Assembly: GCA_016490735.1 (NCBI GenBank)
Contig: JAEMWC010000256.1
Span: 206,001-270,000 of the forward strand
From: Pachyseris speciosa
Taxonomy: Eukaryota; Cnidaria; Anthozoa; Scleractinia; Pachyseridae
Length of the DNA: 64,000 bases
Direction of reading: 5' to 3'
Shown here: one piece after another, positions 49,501 through 61,500 of the stretch
Layout of the letters: the number at the start of each line of letters is the position of its first letter
Position numbering within the stretch: the stretch's first letter is position 1
Program-made: the position numbers and the translations under genes
The notes under the pieces: generated by a model
The model's input: only the letters and a program-made list of their open reading frames with translations
What the model was told of the DNA's origin: nothing
The model's database searches: none

Positions 49501-52500
49501 CGTATTCACATACTGGTAAAATGATATTCATTGATACCATTGTTTGGTGTTGTTATTGACATTACTAACTTATGCCAATAACCTGCCAAAGTTGCAGCAA
49601 AGTTCAATTGAATGCAACACCCTTTGAATAAGGTGAGCTTGGTTTCTTTTGTTTTGGGTTTTGGGATTGATTACAAACGTTACAAACGTTTTTGTTACCC
49701 TGATCTGCATTACTGTTGTGTGAGCCCATGGCGGAGCAGCTAAGTGTAGCCACACATGTGGCGAATATTCGCGGGGAATGGTCGCAGGGAATGTTCCCTT
49801 TAGAGTTCAGACGATGTTCAAAACCAGCTATGGGGACAATTCCCTTGCACGGTTTACATGGGGGAAACGCGACTGGCAACTTACTTTTGAGCGGTACTGT
49901 TAAGTAGCACAATTTTGGTCTTTTGACTGAAATTCATGAAAACATAGAAACAAGACACTGACAAGAAATGAGCTGCACAGTGATGCCATCAGCTCAAGCA
50001 AGTTAATTAAATTATAGTACGCAGTAATAACAGAAATTTCAAGCTCACGATACAACTTTTTTAAGACATGTTTCGGCATGACTCATGCCATCATCAGTTT
50101 AATGAGTTGTTTCCTTTTCCAGTGTTTATAAGTATGTTTACAATTTGAGTGCGTTAGCAATTTGAAATTTAAAATACAGTAACAGTTACAATTATGCGCG
50201 TGCAAATGCATGAGTGTGAATTACGTAATGGAGTCACAAGAAGCAAAAATCGTTGTTGTGTTGTAATTGCGCATTTAGTTCTGGTTTTAAGCGGCTGCTG
50301 TAGATCGCTTCTTTGAGCTTAAGACAATGTCTAGTTTTAGCTAAATCTATAATCTTGAAGCAGTCAATCGAGCATTTGCGTTTACAACTAAGTGAACCGT
50401 TCAGGTGTTTGAAAACATAAGAATTTTTGTCAGTTTACAACCAGGGTAAAAGAGCATCCCTCAACTGACAAAAATTCTCATGTTTTCAGAACTAAATGCG
50501 CAATTACAACACAACAACGATTTTTGCTTCTTGTGACTCGATTACGTAATTCACACTCATGCATTTGCATGCGCATAATTGTAACTGTTACTGTATTAAC
50601 AGAAATTTCAAGCTCACGATACAACTTTTTTAAGACATGTTTCGGCATGACTCATGCCATCATCAGTTTAATGTGTTGTTTCCTTTTCAAGTGTTTATAA
50701 GTACGTTTACAATTTGAGTACGTTAGTAATTTAAAATACAGTAACAGTTACAATTATGCGCGTGCAAATGCATGAGTGTGAATTACGTAATGGAGTCACA
50801 AGAAGCAAAAATCGTTGTTGTGTTGTAATTGCGCATTTAGTTCTGGTTTTAAGCGGCTGATGTAGATCGCTTCTTTGAGCTTAAGACAATGTCTAGTTTT
50901 AGCTGAATCTATAATCTTGAAGCAGTCAACCGAGCATTTGCGTTTACAACTAGGTGAACCATTCAGGTGTTACTGTATTTTAAATTTCAAATTGCTAATG
51001 TACTCAAATTGTAAACATACTTATAAACACTGGAAAAGGAAACAACACATTAAACTGATGATGGCATGAGTCATGCTGAAACATGTCTTTAAAAAGTTGT
51101 ATCGTGAGCTTGAAATTTCTGTTAATACTGTTATTGTCACGAAGTTATGGCGATGTTATTTAGTACGCAGTAAATAACGAACCACAAAATACAATGAAAT
51201 AAATCAGCGTATGCTCATGCCTCACATCGTTCACCTATAAGCTTAGGTACTAAGTGTTTGTAATTTGCAATTTCGATAAGTTTTTGCTTTCAGAGTTGAA
51301 GATAAAAATAAAAGAAAATCTAAATAACTCATTTTTCTCCACCATTTTGTACGTGTTTTTCTGTAATTTTCGAGGGTTTGAGGTCAAGTCGATCTGGTTA
51401 TTCCATGTAAGGGGTTTAATAACCACGGAGACTTCGCTGGTCCACAACATCGAAGGTTCCATCTTTCATGTCATGCTTGTCACGCTAGCTGTCGTTTATT
51501 TCTAAACAATCACTCCAGCTACAATTCATTACTTAATATTTTATTCATAACTGAGTTTTTCAAGCCATTTTCCACCTCAGACGCCCCCTGCCTGGCATCA
51601 TAAGGCTGGGTTGATGGGTAGAGGCAATCCTTTGAAAGAAAACAGAGGTGAGAAGCAATTTCACAAGTGGGTCAGGTGGGCTGCTCAAAGTATTCTAGCA
51701 AGTGGTGGCAATTCACGGAGTGAAGTTGTGTCTTTAGTCATTTTGTGAGTGGATTCCAGGACCTTGCATGGCAATTTTTGCAAGTTTTCACTTGTAAATA
51801 ATGCAATTGGTGCAATATTTTGTCAGCACGACCGACCGGTGGCTCTACACGGTTCTAAAAAATATCTGAAATGGAAATTGGCTAACTGCTACGCAGCTGT
51901 TATCCACGAATATCCCAGAATTCATTTGGGTCACAAACGCGAAAATAACAGACAGTTAGAGGAATTGAAATCAAATAGTGTTATCGATCCACATCACAAG
52001 AAAGAAGTGAGCAGAAAAATCTTGAACAGATTGCAAGACAAGGAGTCGAAGTTTCCTGCCAATGTACGCTGTAGACTTTTAGCTTCAAGAGGATTTTGTC
52101 TTTAAAACTTCAAGACAAAAGTTGCATCTTTTTGGTGTTGTCCAAGGGCGTTCGAAGCCAGATGTTTGGTTTGCAACACTAGAGAATAAACGGTCATATT
52201 CCATGAAAATTAGGATTTCGGGGTGGTAAAGTCTAAACAACTATTAGCATTTGGCTATTACATCGGCCCATTTCAACCACAGTCCGGGATGTGTGAAAGT
52301 TGCAGGTTTTCAAAGAATGCGCCCCTTATATGGACGCATAAATTACAGAGCCGGACAGAAATGAGTTAAAGTTTGAAATTGTTTGCAGGAATATTCCCAC
52401 ACATAATTCACACGAAAGGAACATATTTTTTAAAGTTTGAATTTTGTGGGACCATTCACAGGGGAACAAATTTTGGTCCCTGTGAATAGATTTTTGTTAG

Positions 52501-55500
52501 TCCACATGAAGGGAACTGGTCCCTGCCACTGTTGAGTGTAACCACTCCCTGCGAATATTTCCCTCGTGTGTGCCAGCTTTAAAGAAAGTACAAGAAAAGA
52601 CAAGCCATACCGTGGCAGTAATCACACAAAATCAGACTTTGCACACCTTTGCTCCTTGGTACTCCAAATATTTCAACTCGTAAACAAGCTCCATTATGAT
52701 TGCTGTCAACAAGAAAACGCAAGTATCTCGCAGCAACTCCATTGTACAAAATGTTTTTAACTGCAGAGTTCTTGTCATAGTTTCCAATGAAGCTCTATTT
52801 AATGGAAATAAATACAAAATATACAAATCAGGCTGTAAGTACTGTAACATGTCAATCAAATACAGATGCAAATTTAAGATTAATTCTTAATTATTTCAGG
52901 AAACCAAGTAGAAAGGGATAACCTTTTTTCTCATTTTTCACCTTTCAATTGATTTGTGAATTGTGAAATCAATATAATTATAAACTTACAGTTATTAAAT
53001 GATATCATGTACACAGGGCTGTTATTAAGGATGGGACTGGGGATATTCCCTGGAAATTCTGAGACTGAGACCCCCGGATACTTTGATGGAAATAAAAAGC
53101 ATATTGCCTTTCCCATAATAGCTGGATTTCCCACCTTCTTTTTGCGCATCCTTGCCTACTTAAAAAAATTAGTGACAGCCCTGAAACAAATGACACTTTG
53201 ATTCGACTCTCTTATCCAAAAAACTAGTAATTATTACCGGTATATAAAATCAATAAATACATTTGTATTGATCTAAAAAAGCTTTACGCCACTAGCACAG
53301 ACCACATACAGGTGTACAGTACAGTCATAGCAGTCACCCAGCTGATCTAATTTTATATTTTACAGACATGCAAAATGTCGACACTTTAAATTATGACACC
53401 CCATTTCCAGACAAGTCAAAAGCCTGTTTAGTAATAAGTAGCATTGTTCAATTTCTCGAAATGTCCAAAGCCATTATGACTAATTAATGAGTAAATTAAG
53501 AACTACAACATGATAGAGATGCACGTAATATCAAAAGGAAACTCAGAAAAAAAATCTGAATTCCAGATGGGATTTGAACCCATGACCGTCCGTGATCTAT
53601 ACGGACGTTCTAACCACTGAGCTACTGGGACTCTAATAATGAACAAGGGTGAAATTTGGGCCTTAATAATAATAGAATGTACGTCCCAAGTTTGGAGAGT
53701 TGGGGAAAGAGGCCTCGACAAGTTAGAAACTGAATACAAAGTAACTATGATAGGGCTGGAAATATACCATTAATTAAAAGCTCTATTAAGCACCCCTCTC
53801 TAAGACATGTAAGCCCCCCGTTTGGAAGTCAGTTTTTGTAATAAGCCCCCAGCCCCCCCCTCCCCCCCCCCTTTCTTGGGAAATGAGATTCTGTAATAAT
53901 TATTAGTCCCTCCTATTTCCTCTTATGAAATCCACTTCATGTGGCCCAGTTGGTTTGTTTTTAAAAAAATATACACTCCAACACAATACTGTTTGCTGCT
54001 CTGTATTAAATACTTATAAAAATAAGTTTCACTGCAGTTGTTTGAGTTTTGGACAAAAACTATTTTAAGACAAAAACAGCGTGTTTGAGATTTGAAATAA
54101 GCCCCCTACTCTAATATTAAGCCCCCTGTTAATAAGGCCTGAAATAAATAAGTCCCCCCAAGGGGGGGGGGGGGGGTAATAGAGCATTTACGGTATTTGG
54201 GATTCACATTGATGATGCTTTGCTCCAATTAGTGCTTCAACATGAGACGAAGAAGCTGTACTCCATCCAAAAAGAGGCAGAGAGATTTATAAGAGAATTT
54301 GAGATACCAAACCTCGACAGGGCAGCAAATAAACAAGTTAAGTAGTAAATTTTCGAAGAGAGTAAAACTGAAGGCAAAGCAACAGGTCCAAGGTACAGAA
54401 AAGAAACAATGGGTAGAAAAAGAACCACACAGAAAATATCCCAAAAGAATAAGAGAATCAGAATCAGCTCAAAACCAACCAGTGGCTCAGGAGTACAGGA
54501 CTGAAAGCTGAGACAGAGGGACTGATAATACAGCCCAGGACCAAAGTCTCCCTAACAAGTCCTATGATGCAAGAATTGTGAAGGATGACACTAGTCCACT
54601 CTGCAGAATATGCAACAAGCACGAAGAAACAATAGATCATATCGTATCCGGCTGTCCCGAACTCACAAAAACTGACTACCGAGAGACGCACAATATGGCA
54701 AGTGCACATCATTGGAAGGCGGTATGAAGACAAGCCCGAGACAGTTACCGAAAATGAAGAAGCTCCAATTCTCTGGAATATGCAGATACATACGGATAGC
54801 GAGGTGTCAGCAATCAAGCCTGATATTGTGATCAAGGACAATGCTAACTGGTGTTGCAAGCTTACAGATGTAATTGGTACTATCCAACAGAAACACATTG
54901 ACAAAGGTCATCAGAAAGCTCTCAAAATATAAAGACCTTGAGATTGAAGCCACGCGAATGTGGGGAATGAGGACAGGGGCTGTACCAATTATCGTTGGTG
55001 CACTGGGACTTATTAGAAAAGGAATGGACCAGAATCTAGGAAAGATCCCTGGAGCTATTGACACATTAGTGAGCTGCAAAAGATCATCCTCTTAGGAATG
55101 GCGCACATACTAATAATTAAGGTTTCTGTCCACGCCATTCAATGAAAAACACCTCTAGTACCTCAGGACTAAGGAATGGGCCTGGTTCTAAGGGAGTGCA
55201 TGCAAGAAGCAATTTATAGCACTGAGAATGTTCATGATAATAATACCTGTGTAATAATAATAAAAAAGGAAAAATTAAATAAATGTAACTTGCACTGTGT
55301 TTTGCTTAAATGTTTCTTTGACATCTTTTAGTTTAGCATGCATGTGGCTTATGGGCATTTGCACGTTCACAAGGAGATGGCACATTTAGTACTAAAGCAG
55401 ATAAAAACAATGATGCATGGGTTAAATGTTCACAGGCCAGGCAGTGTGGCTGGCAAATTCTTCTGTTGAAATTAAAGCCCACTAGTGAAGGCACGGCTAT

Positions 55501-58500
55501 ATATCTTTATCTTTATTGAGCACTCATTGAACCACACTTCAACTACTGACAGTCTCGTATGGGACGGTCTTAGTAACAAATAAATTATTGGTTGACATCA
55601 ACTTCAAAAACGACAAAATCACATCATTAAGGTTATCACCAAGTCTGATTATAATTCCAGTGCTTATAAAAGCCCTTTGTGCTAGACTAGGATGGCTACC
55701 TTTTTGTTAATTTGACCACCTTCCTTATAATCTGTCCAAGTTGCTCCATCTGTGGATGAATTGAGTGTATAGGTCTCAACCCACTGATCTCCTTGTAAAT
55801 TCCCCTGAGTGGACACAGCACAGATGACGTGAAGTGTCTGTAGATCAATCTGTAGATATGGATTACTGTTACTAGTGGATGCACACCATGATGATCCTGC
55901 TGTGTAGTTCAATCGGGCATTATTGGCTGGCGTACTGCCATTATGCTCAGATGAAGCAGTCATGTATATGAATCCATCTGCGATCCCAACAGGATTGTTT
56001 TCACATGATGCTGCAAAAATTAAGAAAAAAACTAGAAATAAAATAATGCACAGCATTTAAATTATTTTGTTAAGCACCTAATGAGGTTCAGGGTTTAGTA
56101 TAAATACAAAGGGTGTGTGGGTGGGTGTGTGTGTGTGTGTGTGGGGGGGGGGGGGGTTGGGGTTGGGGTTGGGGGTGGAATTAAAGCTACAATTACATTA
56201 TTATACGAGGGGAATGCGGCTGAACTTAGGTTACAGACTAAGCTAAGTCTTGCAACCCACCAATGTTAAGACAATGTCCAGAGAAGGGTGGGAAAGAAAG
56301 ACATTAATTAATTAAATGTCTCAAATCTCCCACCTGCAGGTAAATAATTATCTCCAATTAAATATACAAGAAATTGTGTCAGTAAGGAGAAATTACCCTG
56401 AGGAACAAGTTTAGTCAAAAGTCATCCCCACAGGCCAACAGTGACAATAAAATCCTCGTCCTATGCTGCAACATCTTACTTAGATGCTAGCTAGTTTTCA
56501 ACAAAAAGCCTAAAAAACCATCAAGAGGTGTCATGGAGATGATGACAATGATGGCAGAGTTGGTAACAGTAATGTACAGAACAAATTTACATGTATATGT
56601 TGTAGTTCAATTTTATCCTTGGTTCAAATTTTTTCTCCCTTTAATATTGTTTTAAGCTAATAATTTATCATGTATAAATTATTTACCATACATTACCACA
56701 CCCAAATAACAAACGGACAAAAAATTTACACCAAGGATAAAATTGAGCCACAACATATACATGTACAGAGCACACTTCACATAGTCTCGGGGTGGTTTCT
56801 AATTTATTATTATTATCAAAAAAATCTGTGTTTGTGAGATTGGACGTGAGCATGAAAAAATCACCACTGGCAACTGCTATTATCAGTCCATGTTTGATCT
56901 CATCCACCCACCGACCCATGCATGAATTTAACAAAGACAGATGGAATCAGAGAAAAACCACCACACCAGGGACTCCGGCAATCCATCCCCTACTCTTTTT
57001 GAACAGACTGTGTGGGTTCTTAAACATCCCACAGCTTATGTTAATTTCAACAAGTGTTGTGAGATGAGGCCTATGGTTTATCATCCTTATCCAAGAAAAC
57101 TACAAAGTCTAACCATTTGCAAATGTCATTGCAAAGGGGTGTCTACAAAACGAAGACCGAAGACAGAAGACTAAAGTCTGAAGACTGGGATATCTTAACT
57201 ATTAATTTTACATCAGCTGAAGCTACAATAGAATGAAACATGCTAAAATGCTTCATTTGACGCTAAAACATTGAAAATGATGGGGTCATCGTTTTGCAGT
57301 TTTACCTCCCTCAAACTACAAAACGAAGACCCTCGCTAAAACACTGAATTTGACGCTAAAACATTGAAAACGATCAGGTCTTCGTTTTGTAGTTTTACCC
57401 CCCTCAAACTGCAAAATGAAGACACTCGCTAAATGCTTTATTTGACGCTAAAACATTGAAATCGATGGGGTCTTCATTTTGTAGTTTTACCCCCATCAAA
57501 CTCCAAAATGAAGACCCTCGCTAAAATGCTGAATTTGACTAAAACATTGAAATCAATGGGGTCCTCGTTTTGTAGTTTTGCCCCCCTCAAACTACAAAAC
57601 GAAGTCCCTCGCTAAAACGCTGAATTTGACGCTAAAACATTGAAATCGATGGGGTCTTTGTTTTGTAGTTCGTTCCTTAGCGGTTTAGTATCTTGCAAAC
57701 AGTGCATTTTCCATCGGTTTTCATTTCTAAACGGCACTTTCAGAATAGTAAGTTTTGCGTGGTTTTGGCGGTTGAGAAACGTTGGCAATGGATTCATTTT
57801 CATCATCAAATGGAAAATATGGAATGAAAATGGTATTAAAATCAAGTAAATGACGGCAGGTCAAGACTTTGGACAACATACTTTACTAGTTCTGAAGATA
57901 TTCTTTCGCTTCAAACTGCCAAAAATTTGCATACCCGGTATATATGAAATTCGATCGCACACACGACTCGCATGAAAATAATTTTAACTGTTTATCTGGC
58001 CTGAAAATGCTTTTTGCTGTTAATCTTGCGTGAAAATACTTTTTGATGATGTTTACAAGACTCCATATAAGCGAACTAACCGAGGTACTTGATGCAAAAG
58101 TGATTTATACGTTAAAATACGCCAGCATGTTTATCTTTATGTGTGTTCACATAACCAGACAGAGGACGCTGTCACCTTGTCACGTCATTTGTGCTTTGAA
58201 TATTTGCTGCGTGCGGCAAAGAAAGTTTTCCTTGCACTGGTTTTCCAAGATACTCAGCTCATCGAAAACGGACTGACTGCTCGTCTTGCCGATTTCCCAC
58301 TCTTAGATGAATTCTCCGTAATGTTCCCGCTCCGAAGTGAAAATTTTCCCACCGCAGCCGAGCGAATATTCATTTCCTGTCCTCGCGAGAACTTTTCAAG
58401 GAGACAGCGCCCTCTGTGGTCGCATTGAATTGTGGGCATAAAAACATCCTTTCGAGAGCGCGCAACACGTCTTAAAACATCCGATATTTTTCCCCTAAGT

Positions 58501-61500
58501 CAAAAAAACAACTCTCCTTTCTGAATTTCTAGCACGGCCACCTTTGGCAAATGGGCCAAGACTCTCAACTGTGGGCCGCTTTTAAGACAAGAGTTGCTTT
58601 CACACTGCCCCGCCTGGCTCAGTACTCTATACTGCGAAACGCCGATTTGTTCCAGCATTTGGCACGCACAGAGAAACACCACTGGCTTCTTTCAGAAGTG
58701 TCTGACTTGCCGATCGACAGACTTAAGTGACGTCCGTTCGACCCCCAGGCTGGCGAGTTTCGATTAAATTTAGCTAGCAATCGACACCTCACAGCCACGT
58801 ACATGTAAGTTTCCTATGAAACTTAAATCGATGTTTTAACCACCAAATGTATAGTCTACGTCACACTATCAAACAATACTTTCCAAGCGTCAATCATTTC
58901 ACGTGCCCTAAAGGTAATTCAATTCGCGCATGAATATTAATACGCAAGGGACTGAGCTGACTTGGGTTTTTTGCATACGTTATTTCTCGAAAAAGGAAAA
59001 GGAAATCAGCCAAAACAAATACATGTAGAGAGCAATGTTTTTTTAACTGGAATGAAGTCCACATGCCAAATCTCAGTTTCTATTGAGCACATCGAAAATC
59101 GACCAAAAACCGGGAGGACATTCTTGCCCTGAGCCCTTCAATTGTTGTGGACAGCATTGAAATAAAGAAAAAGAATGAAAAAAGTACTGTTTTGGAAAGA
59201 TGTCCTCCACAGCACCTTCAATTTGGCCATTTGAAAGTGTTATTTCAAAGGACGGCAAAGAAAATAATGCACCAAAATGTAAAATGAACATGTAGATCTG
59301 AGCAAATTATTGTTGTGGACTGCATTCAAATAAAGAAAAAGAATGAAAAAAGTACTGTTTTGGAAAGATGTCCTCCACAGTACCTTCAATTTGGCCATTT
59401 GAAAGTGTTATTTCAAAGGATGGCAAAGAAATGCACCAAAATGTAAAATGAACATGTAGATCTGAGCAAATTACAATTTTATTAGTAATTAATGCATATT
59501 CGGCGCAGTTTTAAGTATTTAATAGTGATAATCCATGTAACACTTGATATGTAGTTTATCAGTGAAATAAAGACTACTACTACTACCTCACAGCCACGTA
59601 AGTTTCCTGTCCTTTCAACCTGTCAATCATTTCACATGCTCTTCAGGTAATTCAATTCGTGCATGAATATTAATATGCATGCGAATGAGTGCCTGACTTG
59701 GTTTTTTTGCATGCGTTATTTCTCGAAAACGAAGAGGAAATCAGCAAAAAAAATACAGAGCAATGTTTTTTAACTGGAATGAAGTCCACATGCCAAATCT
59801 CAGTTACTTTTGAGCACATTGAAAATCGACCAAAAACGGGAAGGACGTTCTTGCCCTGAGCCCTTCAATTGTCTTTTCCCTCATCTTGGAAATTAAAGAG
59901 TGGATTCAAAAACCCTCCATATCTATGAAAGTCAGTGCTTAATCATAGCAGAAATGCAAATTGTTTCTGAAAATATTTCCATACAAGGCGAATGGTAATT
60001 TTGAACAGAACAGAATAGCTTTGATCTTGAGGGACATTTATGGCCCGGCCAGCCAATTTTAAGGGAAAAATTGTCATCTGAGCCTGGGACGAATATTGCA
60101 GGTTCGCACTCTGGCTCAAACCCTGTGTCATCAACATATACATTAGGACTTCAACATGGTCAAAGTGTGTCGTCCATTATGTATGCATAGATTAGTCTAC
60201 ACATGCACAGTTTAGCAAAATTGAACATTATGGAGGGAGACTTGGACCTGCATAGTATAATAGCAACCAATTGCCAATTTTAAGGGAAAAATTGTCCTCT
60301 GAGGGGGAGAATATTGCAGGTTTGTGCTCTGGCTCAAACCCTGTGTCATCAGCATATACTGGTGGAAGGACATGAGGAGTAAGTGCTGTCTTTGTAATGA
60401 CATCTACAAACGGTTAGACTTTCTAGTCTTCTTGGATAAGGATGATAAACCGTAGGTCCTGTCTCATTATATTTTCACTTAATCTGACCACTGTATGTGG
60501 GATGTAAAAGAACCACTAGCTAGGGACATAACAAATTTTTGGCAGTGACCACCCCTAGTGTCTGTCCTAATTCAATACAACCAGTGAGGTAAGACTTGAA
60601 TCATTGAGGGCAGTAACATGGATTACAAACTTAATGAAGCAAAAAATCCTGGTCAAATCAAGATCATCTAATTATAATAACACGTTATAGATCTGTCATG
60701 AGTAAAGCATGTGCCATCATGCAAACTATAATTAGCACATCTGCAGTTGAATGGGCTCTCTGTTATTTACGAATCGCAGAGTTAATGTGTCTTTTACGAG
60801 GGGGGTGAATAGGTTCGCGGATCGGCGGATTTGGATAAAAAAAACTACTCGGATTTCGGATTTTGAGGATACATTTTGCGGATTGGCGGATTTTGAACGC
60901 TCAGCGGATCACGGATTTCTTCAATATTCCAGCGTGGATTATGGATTCTGTTTGTTTGAAGTGCGGATCATGGAACTTAACTTGGCGGTCTGTTTCAATT
61001 TTTTTCTGCCTGACCTTAGAACTAGACTAGATTAAGCGAAGGACACAATTTTCTGAAAAAAATCCACCTTTGAACATAAAACAACCCAATTTGCCCATAA
61101 GGTGCTAAATCGAGTACCACTGACTACCACACCGGCCAAAACCGGCCGCACAGAACCACGTGGTCCCTTGTACCACTTGTGACGTTATCAGTTTTAATGC
61201 TCATGGACAACTTTTACATGTAGCATGTGTAGGGGGGAAGAGGTCTTTCAAACCATACCCGAATGAGCACGATTCCGTCAAACAGGCCGGAGAAAACGCG
61301 AAAAAATCAAGTGACGTTGAGCCGAAAATTTGAATGAAAATCTTGTCCCACTACCCACCTGCACTTCCTTCCATCTAATCCTATGATCCTAAAAGTTTTC
61401 CACAAATCTTTTCCCACCGAAAGAAAATGCCCAGCAAGAGATAAAGAAAGCGAGGCAAGAAAAGCGAAAGGTAGAAGGAGAGGGGTGGTGAAACTTTTCA

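Larger units (their letters stand above)
50035..51125. repeat. Array of retroelement terminal copies in both orientations
   Basis: A block of about 300 bases (GAAATTTCAAGCTCACGATA ... AATTGCGCATTTAGTTCTGG) occurs at 50035-50410 and 50600-50965. Parts of it are inverted at 50470-50600 and 50970-51125. Each complete end carries a hammerhead-like core. No coding frame remains. It resembles Penelope-like terminal repeats or a non-coding relative of them. Confidence 0.75.

Noticed and set aside
51749..52105. 118-residue plus-strand ORF
   Set aside because: No recognised domain, no neighbouring exons with matching phase; kept only as a note under the intron entry.
53503..53739. 78-residue minus-strand protein across the tRNA-like sequence
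   Set aside because: The frame reads through the tRNA-like element and matches a pattern seen when tRNA-derived repeats are translated.
56011..56056. Signal peptide MLCIILFLVFFLIFA in front of the first F5/8C exon
   Set aside because: It is the pyrimidine-rich intron end followed by a good TTTTTGCAG acceptor; the phase-1 exon at 63863-63941 gives a better start. It remains possible as an alternative start.
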